Source of the DNA: Nocardia aurantiaca
Lineage (GTDB): Bacteria > Actinomycetota > Actinomycetes > Mycobacteriales > Mycobacteriaceae
DNA length: 64,000 bases
Reading direction: 5' to 3'
Assembly: GCF_009708175.1 (NCBI RefSeq)
Contig: NZ_WMBB01000001.1
Coordinates: 186,001 to 250,000 of the forward strand
The number at the start of each line of letters is the position of its first letter. Positions within the stretch are counted from its first letter, which is position 1. A model generated the notes under the pieces. That model saw only the letters and a list, made by a program, of their open reading frames with translations. It made no database searches and was not told where the DNA came from. Positions 18,041 through 28,139 of the stretch are shown here, in pieces. The position numbers and the translations under genes are program-made.

Positions 18041-19243
<1,203 letters not shown>

Positions 19244-19447
19244 GCAGCCAGATCGAGTTCGCGGCGCGTGTCGATTCCGACTGACGGAGCGGGGGAGCGG
19301 AGGAGGAAAGAATCGATGCCCGCAGCGCCGCGAACCCGCCCCGCGGCGATGTGAAGGGGTAAATATATACAGCGCGGAAGCCTGGGAACAGATCTCCGCG
19401 CCGCGTGTCTTGCCCCACGATTCTCGGAAGTGCACTACTGTTCCAGG

Positions 19448-19471
19448 ATGTGGGCGGTGTCGCGAGCCTAG
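19448..19471 (+). CDS. Possible leaderless 7-codon leader ORF before sepH
   Basis: TACTGT (19436-19441) is a TANNNT hexamer six bases before an ATG that opens MWAVSRA and stops at TAG. The spacing is the same as at the leaderless genes of this window. The mini-ORF ends 39 bases before the sepH GTG, which has its own ribosome site. It may be only a by-product of the sepH promoter. Confidence 0.3.
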   Translation: MWAVSRA

Positions 19472-19510
19472 CTATGGCTGTGAGTTGCGCAGCGAACAGG
19501 AGGTAACGGT

Positions 19511-20551
19511 GTGCGTGAACTTCGAGTGATCGGATTGACGCCCGATTCCACGCACATCGTGTGCATCGATACCGAGAGCGGCCAGAAGTACCGACTCGCC
19601 GCCGACGACAAACTGCGCGCCGCTGCCCGCGGAGATCTTGCCCGATTCGGCCAAATCGAGATCGAAACGGAAGCGACGATGCGTCCTCGCGATATCCAGG
19701 CCCGTATCCGCGCCGGCGCTTCGGTGGAGCAGGTCACCGAAGAGTCGGGCATGCCGCTGTCGCGGGTCGAACGTTTCGCGTATCCCGTTCTGCTGGAACG
19801 CGCCCGGGCCGCCGAACTGGCGCAGAAGGCGCACCCGGTGCGCAATGACGGCCCCGCCGTGGAAACACTGATCGAGATCGTGTCGGCCGCTTTCGCCGAG
19901 CGCGGCCACAATATCGAGGTCGCCGAATGGGACGCCTGGAAGGACGAGAAGGGCTACTGGGTGGCCCAATTGCAGTGGCAGGCAGGCCGTTCCGTGATCG
20001 CCGCGCACTGGCGCTACCAGCCGGACGCGCACGGCGGCTCGGTGGTGCCGCTGGACGATCCGGCCTCGGATCTGATCGATCCCGACTTCGGCCGGGCTCT
20101 GCGCGGTCTGGCGACCATCCTGCCCAACCAGACCGACCTCGTGATGGCCGAGGCTGCGGCGCCCGCCCCCGCTCCGCGGGAGGAGCGGACCGCCGACTAC
20201 GAGTCCGCGCCGGCGCGAGTCGCCAAGCAGCAGAACGTGGACGACTACTTCGAGCAACGCGCTGCGGTCGGTGACGGCACCGTGCCGGTCACCACCGCCG
20301 CTGCCCCGGCTCCGGCGCCCGCTCCTGTCCCCGCGGCCAAGGAGCAGCCGGTTCCGGCGTCCGCGCCCGGCCCGGCTCCCGCCGCTGCCGCCGACGAGCC
20401 CGCGGAACCGGCTCCGGCGCAGCCCGCCGCGAAGACCAACGCGCAGAAGCCGAATCGCAAGCGCGGGGAGGCGGAGCGCAAACGCGGCGGCAAGGCGCCG
20501 ATGCCGTCCTGGGAGGATGTGCTCCTAGGCGTGCGTTCCTCGGGCCACTAG
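19511..20551 (+). CDS. sepH: Cell division protein SepH (FtsZ activator)
   Basis: 346 residues from a GTG with AGGAGG seven bases upstream. The DUF3071 N-terminal domain begins MRELRVIGLTPDSTHIVC and contains the helix-turn-helix-like RPRDIQARIRAGASVEQVTEESGMPLSRVERFAYPVLLERARAAE. In Streptomyces and mycobacteria SepH binds FtsZ and stimulates its assembly. Residues about 215-315 are a Pro/Ala linker; a short conserved C-terminal end (basic stretch then PSWEDVLLG) probably contacts FtsZ. Downstream of serC with a 267-bp gap that holds a weak 7-bp hairpin (19326-19348), an A/T-rich patch and the promoter TACTGT. Confidence 0.92.
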   Translation: MRELRVIGLTPDSTHIVCIDTESGQKYRLAADDKLRAAARGDLARFGQIEIETEATMRPRDIQARIRAGASVEQVTEESGMPLSRVERFAYPVLLERARAAELAQKAHPVRNDGPAVETLIEIVSAAFAERGHNIEVAEWDAWKDEKGYWVAQLQWQAGRSVIAAHWRYQPDAHGGSVVPLDDPASDLIDPDFGRALRGLATILPNQTDLVMAEAAAPAPAPREERTADYESAPARVAKQQNVDDYFEQRAAVGDGTVPVTTAAAPAPAPAPVPAAKEQPVPASAPGPAPAAAADEPAEPAPAQPAAKTNAQKPNRKRGEAERKRGGKAPMPSWEDVLLGVRSSGH

Positions 20552-20784
20552 CCCGCCCGCGCGACCTTTCGGATGCTAGAGGGTTGCTAGTACCTGCGGC
20601 CATCCACTTGCCGCCGCGCCGGGAAACGGCGTTGGCAACAGCGATATTTCGGCCGTCGCCGAGGTAGATTCCTTACTGTTGGCGGGTCATTGCCGAGCCG
20701 ATCCGCGTCGGCGCAGACGTCCGGCCGCCTAGTGTTGCTCAAAAGTAGCCATCTTGTGTGCAATGACTGAGGGAGGTGACGTCG

Positions 20785-21528
20785 GTGCCGTCAACGGTTT
20801 CATCCCTCTGGTATGTCGACGCCCCCGATCCGTTGGCCGTGCTGCGCGCTCACCCCGGACCCGATCCGGATGCCGCGTTCGCGCTCGCCCGGCAGCTCAA
20901 TCCCGACCGGGACGTGGTGCCCGCCGCGTCCGGGACCATGAAGGTGTGGGCGGGGCCGGATCCCGAATCCGTCTATATCGGTTGCTATCCCGGCGTCACG
21001 GTCGTGTGCTCCACCCGGGCCGCGCTGCCGCGCCCCAAGAAATTGCCGGAGCTGCTGGTGCGTCCGCTCGCCTCCGAGCACACCTACCTGATCTGCTATG
21101 ACCTTTCCCTGGGCTGGGGCGCGTTCGCGTACTGGGAGCGCGGTGAATTCCGGCGCTCCTTCAGCGCGATCCGGGTCAATATCCTCGAGGACGAGGGCAT
21201 GCCGCGGGTATGGGAGCGGCCCTACTGGGCCGGCGAACATCCCATCGAACTCGCGCCCGGCGAACTGCTCGATCCGCAGCTGCTGCCCTTCGACCCGCCG
21301 GACTTCGCCGAAGCGGCCAATCAGGAGTGGCTCGGATTCCGTTACCGCGGCAAGGCTTCCGAGACGGACCTGACCGCAGACGGGATCGAGGTATGCGGCT
21401 TCTCACTGTTCCCGAAAGGGGAGGCGCCCGGGGCTCCGGAGGCCGTGCCGGAACCGCACGCCGAGCACAACGGCGGCAGCCGGCGTGGTCTGCTGCGCTG
21501 GCTGCGCGGGGGCGACCGGGTCTCGTAG
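20785..21528 (+). CDS. DUF6928-family protein
   Basis: 247 residues. The GTG at 20785 is chosen because GGGAGGT lies seven bases upstream; the in-frame GTG at 20776 overlaps that ribosome site. The family pattern is present: SVYIGCYPGVTVVCST, an internal HTYLICYDLSLGWGAFAYWERGEFRRSFS, IEDEG-like ILEDEGMPRVWERPYWAGEHPI, and FDPPDFAEAANQEWLGFRYRG. These soluble proteins are common in actinobacteria and uncharacterised. The tail is Arg-rich. The 233 bp upstream, after sepH, hold no clear terminator or promoter. Confidence 0.75.
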   Translation: MPSTVSSLWYVDAPDPLAVLRAHPGPDPDAAFALARQLNPDRDVVPAASGTMKVWAGPDPESVYIGCYPGVTVVCSTRAALPRPKKLPELLVRPLASEHTYLICYDLSLGWGAFAYWERGEFRRSFSAIRVNILEDEGMPRVWERPYWAGEHPIELAPGELLDPQLLPFDPPDFAEAANQEWLGFRYRGKASETDLTADGIEVCGFSLFPKGEAPGAPEAVPEPHAEHNGGSRRGLLRWLRGGDRVS

Positions 21529-21538
21529 AAGGCCCGGC

Positions 21539-21832
21539 TCAGAACAGCAGCAGGCCCAGCCAGGCCAGCAGCACGCCCACGCCGAGGCCCGCGATCACCC
21601 AGCGGGTCACCGGTGCGAACCGCCAGCGCCAGGCGGTCGGCGCCGCCCCGCCCACCGCGATCAGATTGACCACCACCGACAGCAGCGGATGGATCTGGGC
21701 CAGCGCCGCACCGAAGGCGTACACGCCCACGGCGGTCAGCGCTGCCACCAGGACGACCACGGCGATGCCGCTGGCCCACGGGGTCGGCTCGGAATAGCCG
21801 TATCCATACGGTCCGTCGGGCGGATGGCTCAC
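21539..21832 (-). CDS. DUF2537 membrane protein
   Basis: 97 residues with a Tyr/Gly/Pro head and three hydrophobic helices, matching DUF2537 (Rv0882 type). Its GTG overlaps the TGA of trmH by four bases (GTGA), so the two are translationally coupled, as in M. tuberculosis. Function unknown. Confidence 0.8.
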   Translation of the reverse strand: MSHPPDGPYGYGYSEPTPWASGIAVVVLVAALTAVGVYAFGAALAQIHPLLSVVVNLIAVGGAAPTAWRWRFAPVTRWVIAGLGVGVLLAWLGLLLF

Positions 21833-22632
21833 TGGGCACGCACTCTCTCGTAGAAGGCCATGGCGGCTGCGGTCGCCACATTAAGCGAATCGGTGCCCGG
21901 AGTCATGGGGATGCGGGCGCGAACGTCGCTGGCCCGCATGGTCTCCTCGGTGAGGCCGGGGCCCTCCGCGCCGAGCAGCAGGGCCACCCGGTCGCCGGTC
22001 ATGGCGGTGGCGAGGGTGTCGGCCTTCGGGTTCGGGGTCAGGGCGATGATCTGGAAGCCTTTGTCGCGCAGCACCTCCAGCCCCGCGGGAGACGGCGGCA
22101 ACTGGGCGAAGGGGACCCGCAGCACGTGCCCCATGGAGACGCGCACGGCGCGCCGATACAGCGGATCCGAGCAGCGGTCGCCGAACAGTACGGCATCCGC
22201 GCCCAAGCCGGCGGCATTGCGGAAGATGGAGCCGATGTTCTCGTGATCGTTCACGCCCTCGAGTACCGCCACCGTGCGCGCGTCCGCGAGTACGTCGTCG
22301 ACGGTGAGTTCGCGCGGCCGGTGAGCGCCCGCGAGCACGCCCCGATTCAAATGGAATCCGACGACCTCGGCCATCACCTCGGCGCTGGTCCGGTAATACG
22401 GAATATCCACTCCGGTCAGGTCCTCGGCCAGCTGCTCATATCGCTTCGCGACTCCGAATAATGCGAACGGCGTGAACCGCGAGGCGAGCATGCGCTGCAC
22501 GACCACGACACCCTCGGCGATCACCAAACCCTTGCCGCCGGGCAGGTCGGGCCGTCGATCGGCATTGTTGAGGTCGCGGAAATCGGCGACCCGCGGATCA
22601 CCGGGGTCGTCGATGTCGATTACCGTGCTAAT
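21829..22632 (-). CDS. SpoU/TrmH-family 2'-O-ribose RNA methyltransferase
   Basis: 267 residues as drawn. SPOUT motifs: LVIAEGVVVVQRML with the conserved Glu, TVAVLEGVNDHENIGSIFRNAAGLGADAVLFG (motif 1, NxGSIxRNA), ALLLGAEGPGLTEE (motif 2) and IPMTPGTDSLNVATAAAMAFYE (motif 3). It methylates rRNA or tRNA with SAM; the exact site is unknown (Rv0881 type). The start is unusual: homology-like sequence begins at VIDIDD, and the only in-frame codon correctly spaced from a GGAGG (five bases) is ATT at 22632. A GTG at 22689 would add 19 residues but has no ribosome site. Confidence 0.85.
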   Translation of the reverse strand: MSTVIDIDDPGDPRVADFRDLNNADRRPDLPGGKGLVIAEGVVVVQRMLASRFTPFALFGVAKRYEQLAEDLTGVDIPYYRTSAEVMAEVVGFHLNRGVLAGAHRPRELTVDDVLADARTVAVLEGVNDHENIGSIFRNAAGLGADAVLFGDRCSDPLYRRAVRVSMGHVLRVPFAQLPPSPAGLEVLRDKGFQIIALTPNPKADTLATAMTGDRVALLLGAEGPGLTEETMRASDVRARIPMTPGTDSLNVATAAAMAFYERVRAQ

Positions 22633-22637
22633 GGTTG

Positions 22638-22654
22638 CCTCCGCTTCACTCCGG
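22638..22654 (-). repeat. Initiation module copy before trmH (one mismatch)
   Basis: Minus-strand CCGGAGTGAAGCGGAGG differs by one base from the first 17 bases of the module found before prrA and accD3. Its GGAGG is five bases from the ATT proposed as the trmH start. Confidence 0.6.
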
Positions 22655-22796
22655 GCGGCTTCGTGGCCCTGGAGGTCTCGAGCCTCCACCGTATTGCATT
22701 CCGAATCGTTGTTTCGGGCTGGAGGTTCCTGGCCGAAGCGCGGGGCCTAAGGTGATCAACGACCCAAGATCCGCGATCTATCGAAGAGGACAGCGC

Positions 22797-23159
22797 ATGA
22801 GCAGCAAGCCGGAAATCGAGTTCCAGGATGGCCCCGCCCCCGCCGAGCTCGTGATCAAGGACCTCGTCGTGGGTGAGGGCGCGGAGGCCAAGCCCGGCGA
22901 CACCGTCGATGTCCACTACGTGGGCGTCGAGTACGACACCGGCGAGCAGTTCGACGCCTCCTGGGATCGTGGCGAGTCCATCGTCTTTCCCCTGCGCGGC
23001 CTGATCCAGGGCTGGCAGGACGGCATCCCGGGCATGAAGGTGGGCGGCCGCCGCCAGCTGACCATCCCGCCGAAGCTGGCCTACGGCGAGGCGGGTGGCC
23101 ACCACCTGTCCGGCAAGACCCTCGTCTTCGTCATCGACCTCCTCGACGTCGTCAACTGA
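22797..23159 (+). CDS. FKBP-type peptidyl-prolyl cis-trans isomerase
   Basis: 120 residues from an ATG with GAAGAGGA eight bases upstream. The single FKBP domain is complete: VHYVGVEYDTGEQFDASWDRGE, FPLRGLIQGWQDGIPGMKVGGRRQLTIPPKLAYG and TLVFVIDLLDV. The protein has no signal peptide, so it acts on proline bonds of cytosolic proteins, possibly at the ribosome. It diverges from trmH and ends at a strong terminator. Confidence 0.93.
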   Translation: MSSKPEIEFQDGPAPAELVIKDLVVGEGAEAKPGDTVDVHYVGVEYDTGEQFDASWDRGESIVFPLRGLIQGWQDGIPGMKVGGRRQLTIPPKLAYGEAGGHHLSGKTLVFVIDLLDVVN

Positions 23160-23182
23160 CGATCCTCGGTCGACGAAAAACA

Positions 23183-23216
23183 CGTGCCCGCCGCGCTTTT
23201 GTGCGCGGCGGGCACG
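23183..23216. terminator. Bidirectional terminator, FKBP gene / RDD gene
   Basis: CGTGCCCGCCGCGC and GCGCGGCGGGCACG form a perfect 14-bp stem with loop TTTTGT. An A run on its left gives a T run for the minus-strand RDD gene, which ends at 23237; the plus-strand FKBP gene ends at 23159. Confidence 0.85.
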
Positions 23217-23236
23217 GTTGTCTCTGCGGCCGGACC

Positions 23237-23869
23237 TCAGACCTTGACGACGATGCTGCTGATGATCTTGTCGGCGAAGGTCTGCTTCTTCGCATCCCAT
23301 AGCGGCCACAGCCAGCCGATATAGCAGGGCAGGGTGTCGACGATATGGCAGATCTGGCGGACGAGGGCCATGCCGAAGCCCAGGGTCCGGCCGTCGGCCT
23401 CGCGGATCAGCTTGATGCCCAGCAGTTTCTTGCCTGGGGTCTGGCCGGTGGTGCCCTCCATGTAGATGAGGTACAGGCCGCCGATGATGGCGATGGCCGC
23501 GCCGATCAGGACCAGGACGAGTCCGCCCGCGGACAGTCCGCCCGAGCATGAGGTGCTATAGGAGGAGTCGGTCGATTCGGTGGTGCAGTTCATGTCCTTC
23601 GACCCGACCGCGAAGCCGATGCCGTAGAAGATGGCCGCGGGCACTCCGATGATCAACCGGTCGATGAGGTAGGCGCCGACGCGCCCGCCCCAGTTGGCAT
23701 ACGGCGGTTGGGGATACGCGGCGTAGCCGGGGCCGGGCGGATAACCCACTGGTTGTCCCGGATAGCCACCCATGGGCTGCCCGTAGCCAGGCGGTGGCTG
23801 CTGTCCGTACCCGGGTGGCTGCTGCCCGACTCCGGGCTGTTGCGAGTAGGGATCGTTGCCGTAGGTCAT
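23237..23869 (-). CDS. RDD-family membrane protein, second paralogue
   Basis: 210 residues from the ATG at 23869, with GGGGAGGAA four bases upstream. The head (1-60) is a Gln/Pro/Gly/Tyr-rich disordered stretch beginning TYGNDPYSQQPG. The RDD domain has [42 protein letters not shown] and KQTFADKIISSIVV. It closely resembles the RDD protein at 14828 in head composition, membrane helices and C-terminal motif, so the two are likely paralogues. Three or four membrane helices. Confidence 0.85.
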   Translation of the reverse strand: MTYGNDPYSQQPGVGQQPPGYGQQPPPGYGQPMGGYPGQPVGYPPGPGYAAYPQPPYANWGGRVGAYLIDRLIIGVPAAIFYGIGFAVGSKDMNCTTESTDSSYSTSCSGGLSAGGLVLVLIGAAIAIIGGLYLIYMEGTTGQTPGKKLLGIKLIREADGRTLGFGMALVRQICHIVDTLPCYIGWLWPLWDAKKQTFADKIISSIVVKV

Positions 23870-24075
23870 CGGTTCCTCCCCAAGGGGATGCGGGGGCATG
23901 GCCCCCGCATTGTCTCCCGAATCGCTGGGCCACGACGACTTTAAGAATGTTCCGGCGCTCATGGCGGTCGCGCCGCCGAGCAGGGCGTCGCCGACCATCC
24001 TCGGGGACGTCGAACCGCCGCCCCACTTCTCCCGCGCGCACGGTGGGTGAGGGCCGCGATGCCGGTGTGGGAAGG

Positions 24076-25233
24076 CTATTTCCGAACGATGTCCACCGGA
24101 TCGGTGAGAGCGGCCGCGATCGCCGTCTGCTGGGGCACGCCGAGCTGCGGGAGTGCGCCCATGGCCTGATTTGTCTGATTGCCCAGAGCCTTTGTGACGG
24201 CCTGCAATTGGGTGACACCGCCGGTCAGTGCCTGCGTGGCCGCCACCAGCTGGGTGCCCGCCTCATCGGCGATGGCCGGAATGCTCTGCGCCAGCGACGC
24301 GCCCTGATTCAACTGCGTGCTGGCGTCGTTCAGCTTGCCGGCCGCGTCGCGCAGCAGTTGCCCGACCTTGGTGTCCGGAGTGACTTGCGTGCCGGTCAGA
24401 TTCGCGAAGCCGCTGAGTTGGGTGTCGGCCTGATCGGCGACGTTCTGCAGGCCCTGCAACAGCGTGATGACATTCGCCAGCTGCGGGTCACTCGCGAACG
24501 GCAGCGCCTGCAACAGCGGCACCACGATATCGAGCCCATTGGACAGCGCGCTCGCCGACTGTGAGATCTGTCCCATGGTAACGCCGGTCGAATCCAAGGC
24601 CGTGGCCAGCTGATTCGCCTGCGTGGTGGCGGCGGCGAGGGTGGAGTTCAGGGCGTCGATGCCGGAAGTCAACTGTCCCGCACCGGCTTTCGCCTGGCCC
24701 AGGAAGTCCGTCATCTGGTCGGCGCCGCCCGAGAACTGCTGCGCGCCGTCGGCGGCGGCCTGCACGCCCGCGCTGAGCAGCTGCGAGGTGCCCGCGATCT
24801 GCGACATCTGCAGGCGCGCGGAGTTCACGGTCGAGAACAGGGTGTCCAGCCCGGCGGCGCTGATCTTCTTGGTCACCTCGTTCACCGCGTCATTGACCAG
24901 GTTGGAGTCGGCGCGACCGTGCGTGGCCACGGCGACCTGCGCCTTCTTCGGCTTATCGGTGGCCAGGGAGTTGATGTCGGCGCTGAGATCGGTGGGCAGC
25001 GTGACGACGGCGGCGTAGTCCTTGGTGCTCGCCTCGTCCACCACATCCCAGTGCCGGGTTCCGCTGCCCTGTAGTTCTTTCGCGATGCGCGCGCCCAGCG
25101 GGCCGGTATCGGCGTTGATGAGCGCGACCGCGGTGGGAGCGGAGCGCAGTCGAAGGACGCTGACGGTGCCCGCGGTGGCCGCGGCAGCGAGCAGCAGGAC
25201 GATCAGGACCCAGCGGGTGCGTTTTCCGGACAC
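24076..25233 (-). CDS. YhgE/Pip-type protein lacking the membrane-permease C-terminus
   Basis: 385 residues from the GTG at 25233, seven bases after TACGGT (25241-25246); an ATG one codon earlier is also possible. One N-terminal helix (about residues 8-27) leads into a YhgE/EsaA-type ectodomain: APTAVALINADTGPLGARIAKEL and YAAVVTLPTDLSADINSLAT. The rest is a long Ala/Gln/Leu/Thr coiled-coil-like rod with repeated heptads. In full YhgE/Pip proteins a multi-helix membrane domain follows DPV; here the chain stops at DPVDIVRK and the next bases do not continue the fold. Surface-exposed, single-anchor protein. Confidence 0.75.
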   Translation of the reverse strand: MSGKRTRWVLIVLLLAAAATAGTVSVLRLRSAPTAVALINADTGPLGARIAKELQGSGTRHWDVVDEASTKDYAAVVTLPTDLSADINSLATDKPKKAQVAVATHGRADSNLVNDAVNEVTKKISAAGLDTLFSTVNSARLQMSQIAGTSQLLSAGVQAAADGAQQFSGGADQMTDFLGQAKAGAGQLTSGIDALNSTLAAATTQANQLATALDSTGVTMGQISQSASALSNGLDIVVPLLQALPFASDPQLANVITLLQGLQNVADQADTQLSGFANLTGTQVTPDTKVGQLLRDAAGKLNDASTQLNQGASLAQSIPAIADEAGTQLVAATQALTGGVTQLQAVTKALGNQTNQAMGALPQLGVPQQTAIAAALTDPVDIVRK

Positions 25234-25305
25234 CATTAAGACCGTAGAGGTGTCCCGTGCCCGGAGCCTTGATTGTTGTCTGAGAGTTCAGTAAAGACCG
25301 ATACG

Positions 25306-26709
25306 TCACATCGGGCGGCCGGACGGCGCTCCCGCGGGCCGCGCCTCACGGTCCGGGATCTCCAGCACCAGCCGCACCCCGCCCAGCATTCCGTCATCGA
25401 AATACGCTCGGCCACCGTGTAATTGGGCCTGCTGCGCCACCAGCGCCAGCCCGAGCCCGGAGCCGCCCTTGGCGGCCTGGCTGCCCCGGAAGAAGCGCTC
25501 GAACACCGCCCCGCGCTCCGTGTCGGGCAGTCCGCGCCCGTTGTCGTCGACGGAGATGACGATGCGCCCGTCCTGTGCCCGGTGCGCCGACACCAGCGCC
25601 TCGGTGGCCCCGCCGTGCCGCGCCGAATTGGTGAGGGCGTTGTCCACGGCCAGCCGCAGCCCGGTGGGCAGGCCCCGGGTGACGAGTTCGGCATCGGTGT
25701 CGATGCGCACCTGGAGCTGCGGGAAGTGCCGCATGGCGTCGTGCGCGGCGGCGTCGCAGAGTTCGGCCACATCGGTGACCACGTGGTCGCGCTCATTGGT
25801 GAGGTCTCCGGCGGCGAGCCGTTCCAGCGCGGCCAGGGTGGTCTCCACCCGGTTCTGGCCGCGCTGCAGGTCGCCGAGGATCTCGCGGCGCTGGTCCTCG
25901 CTCAGGTCCAGGGTGCGCAGCACCTCGAGGTCGGTGCGCATGGCGGTGAGCGGGGTACGCAGTTCGTGCGCGGACACCGCGGCGAAGTCGCGGGCGGTCT
26001 CGAGCGCGGCCGCGATCTCGGCCTGTGCCCGGTCCAGTCGCTCCAGCATGGTGTTGACCGCTTCGGCCAGCTTGTCGGCCTCCTTGACCCCCGAACCGTC
26101 CACCGGCAGTGGCGCACCGGGGCCGCCGGTGGGCCCGCGCTGATCGACCTCCTGGGTGAGCCGGACGATGGGGCGCACCGCGCGCCCGCCGAACAGCCAG
26201 CCCAGCCCGGCCGAGGCGGCCACCGCGGCCAGGGCCGCGAAGAATACGAACCGCCGCTGCTCCGCGGTGGCGTGCTCGGTCTCGGTGGTCGGAATACCGA
26301 GGGAGACAACGCGTCCCGTGGGCTGGTTCTCGGTGGTGGTGAGCACCCGGTAGGTATTGCCGTCCACCGTCACGGTGTGATTGCCGACCGAGAGCGCGGG
26401 CAACTGCACCGACGTGCTGGTCATCGAGCCGTCGGCATTGTGGACGGTCAGCGCCAATTGGTTGGTGGGCCCGAGCACGTCGAGCACGGTCACCGCGAGC
26501 TGCGGTTCGATGAGCACGATCCGCGAGGTCAACGCCAGCTGTTGATCGGCCTGGCTGAGATTGTTGCGCTCGATGGCGGTGACGGTCACCCAGCTGAGCA
26601 CCGCCACGATGATGGTGGCGCCCAGCGCCGCCGCCGCCGCGACCCGGAATCGCAGCGAATAGGAGTGGCGGCGCCGACGCGGCGCGGAATCCGTTGTGGT
26701 CTGGCTCAT
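25306..26709 (-). CDS. prrB: Sensor histidine kinase PrrB
   Basis: 467 residues. Two membrane helices (about 22-45 and 150-172) flank an extracytoplasmic sensor; HAMP follows ([11 protein letters not shown]), with a Gly/Pro-rich loop. The DHp helix carries the phospho-accepting His in [23 protein letters not shown], and the ATPase domain has the N-box [20 protein letters not shown] and [19 protein letters not shown]. Its ATG overlaps the prrA stop by four bases, so it is coupled to the regulator. In mycobacteria PrrAB responds to intracellular growth and respiration-related signals; the signal is unknown here. Confidence 0.93.
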   Translation of the reverse strand: MSQTTTDSAPRRRRHSYSLRFRVAAAAALGATIIVAVLSWVTVTAIERNNLSQADQQLALTSRIVLIEPQLAVTVLDVLGPTNQLALTVHNADGSMTSTSVQLPALSVGNHTVTVDGNTYRVLTTTENQPTGRVVSLGIPTTETEHATAEQRRFVFFAALAAVAASAGLGWLFGGRAVRPIVRLTQEVDQRGPTGGPGAPLPVDGSGVKEADKLAEAVNTMLERLDRAQAEIAAALETARDFAAVSAHELRTPLTAMRTDLEVLRTLDLSEDQRREILGDLQRGQNRVETTLAALERLAAGDLTNERDHVVTDVAELCDAAAHDAMRHFPQLQVRIDTDAELVTRGLPTGLRLAVDNALTNSARHGGATEALVSAHRAQDGRIVISVDDNGRGLPDTERGAVFERFFRGSQAAKGGSGLGLALVAQQAQLHGGRAYFDDGMLGGVRLVLEIPDREARPAGAPSGRPM

Positions 26710-27407
26710 TTGGGCGCGCGTAAGACGAATCCCACACCGCGAATGGTGTGCAGCAGGCGCGGTGTGCCGTCCCCCTCGAGTTTGCGGCGCAGATAACCGA
26801 CGAAGACATCCACCACATTGGTGTCGGCCGCGAAGTCATAGCCCCACACCAGTTCCAGCAGCCGCTCGCGGCTCAGCACGACGCCGGCGCTGCGAGCCAG
26901 GGTGGACAGCAGTTCGAATTCCCTTTTGGTGAGCTCGACTTCGGTGCCGTGCAGCAGCGCGCGATATCCGGCGACGTCGACTTCCAGGGGCCCCACGGCG
27001 ATCGCGCCCGGAATCGCGGAGACGGGCACGTCGCTGCGCCGCCGCAGCAGCGCCTTGATGCGGGCGACCAGCTCGGCGAGCACGAACGGCTTCACCAGAT
27101 AATCGTCGGCCCCGGACTCCAGCCCGGCGATCCGGTCATCGACCGAGCTGCGCGCCGACAGCACGCAGATCGGCACCTCATTGCCCATGGCGCGCAGCGC
27201 GGTGACCACGCCCGCGCCGTCCAGCACGGGCATATTCATATCGAGCACGACCGCATCGGGGGCGGATTCGTTGACACTGCGCAGCGCCGCCGCGCCGTCT
27301 CGGGCGATGACGACCCGGAACCCCGACAGCCGCAGCCCGCGCTCGACCGATGCGAGAACGTCCTCGTCATCGTCGACGACCAGGACTGTGGGTACCGCTG
27401 TGTCCAA
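26706..27407 (-). CDS. prrA: Response regulator PrrA
   Basis: 233 residues of the OmpR/PhoB class. Receiver domain: [11 protein letters not shown], the phosphorylated Asp in [12 protein letters not shown] (about residue 55), and the Lys in [13 protein letters not shown]. The winged-helix C-terminal domain has [36 protein letters not shown] and [13 protein letters not shown]. It starts at a TTG placed by GGAGGG five bases upstream, within the 25-base module shared with accD3. It is the first gene of the prrA-prrB operon. Confidence 0.94.
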   Translation of the reverse strand: MDTAVPTVLVVDDDEDVLASVERGLRLSGFRVVIARDGAAALRSVNESAPDAVVLDMNMPVLDGAGVVTALRAMGNEVPICVLSARSSVDDRIAGLESGADDYLVKPFVLAELVARIKALLRRRSDVPVSAIPGAIAVGPLEVDVAGYRALLHGTEVELTKREFELLSTLARSAGVVLSRERLLELVWGYDFAADTNVVDVFVGYLRRKLEGDGTPRLLHTIRGVGFVLRAPK

Positions 27408-27429
27408 TGTGCCCTCCGCTTCGCTCCGG
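27405..27429 (-). repeat. Initiation module copy at the prrA start
   Basis: Twenty-five bases, from CCGGAGCGAAGCGGAGGG through CACA to the start codon TTG, are identical to those at accD3 (36059-36083). The module contains ribosome site and start codon. Confidence 0.8.
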
Positions 27430-27575
27430 ACGGGTTCGCGACAAGGCGCAGGTCTATGGAGCCGCAGGTCTGTCTTCCCTGCCCGTGGGCGCGGGTCCGA
27501 GGAGCCGTTCGCTCCCCCGCTCCGCTCGGTCCAGAACCGGCGGCTCCATCATTCTGTGCCTTGGCCGCGAACCTC

Positions 27576-27607
27576 ATGTGGTGTGCCACCCGGGCGGCAC
27601 ACCACAT
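27576..27607 (-). terminator. Hairpin after the hemophore-like gene
   Basis: ATGTGGTGTGCC and GGCACACCACAT form a perfect 12-bp stem with an eight-base loop, 19 bases beyond the stop of the gene at 27627. No T run follows. The rest of the 219-bp gap before prrA is GC-rich with no visible gene. Confidence 0.7.
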
Positions 27608-27626
27608 CAGTATCGTCCGACAGAGG

Positions 27627-28013
27627 TCAGTAGTTGTGGCAGGTGTCGGCGACCTGCTGGATGGCGGCGGCGATTCCACCGGCGCGCGGGTCGGCCGCGG
27701 CCTGGTCGGCGGCGTCCGGGTTGTCCTTCAGGTATTGGTCGAGCTCGGCCTGGCGCTCGGCGGGCGACTGGTCGAACTTGGCCTTCAGTTCGGCCTTGGT
27801 GTCGGGGTTCTGGTCCAGGAACTGGGCCAGGGCGGGGGCCTTGTCGTGCAGAGCGGCATCCACCTGCGTGAAGGTGCAGGTCGAATTCAGTAGCGGCGCG
27901 ACCAGATCCGCGGGGGAGGCGGAGGCGGTGGCGGGCGCGAGGGTGAGGGCCACGGCGGCGACCGCGCCGGCCCCGAAGAGGACACCGGCGCGACGATTGC
28001 GGACGAAGCTCAT
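27627..28013 (-). CDS. Secreted hemophore-related protein
   Basis: 128 residues. A signal peptide (MSFVRNRRAG, hydrophobic core, cleavage after ASA) precedes a small helical domain with two Cys, in LLNSTCTFTQVDAALHDKAP and at the end VADTCHNY. This pattern is the hemophore-related family (Rv0203 type), in which a small exported protein binds heme and the two Cys pair at the ends. AGAAAGG lies seven bases before the ATG. A second family member lies at 54266. Heme binding is inferred from the family only. Confidence 0.8.
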   Translation of the reverse strand: MSFVRNRRAGVLFGAGAVAAVALTLAPATASASPADLVAPLLNSTCTFTQVDAALHDKAPALAQFLDQNPDTKAELKAKFDQSPAERQAELDQYLKDNPDAADQAAADPRAGGIAAAIQQVADTCHNY

Positions 28014-28139
28014 TCATCGACCTTTCTTTTCGACCAGCACGGTCGAAGGTTCGGCGCGCGAATCCGGCGATCCGCGCCCGCCCGACGCTAAACCACCCGC
28101 ATGGGAGGCCGGTGAGTCAATTCTGAAAACTCTCTGAGG

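Noticed and set aside
23183..23216. Possible riboswitch between the FKBP and RDD genes
   Set aside because: It is a simple 14-bp hairpin at the ends of two convergent genes, as expected for a terminator.
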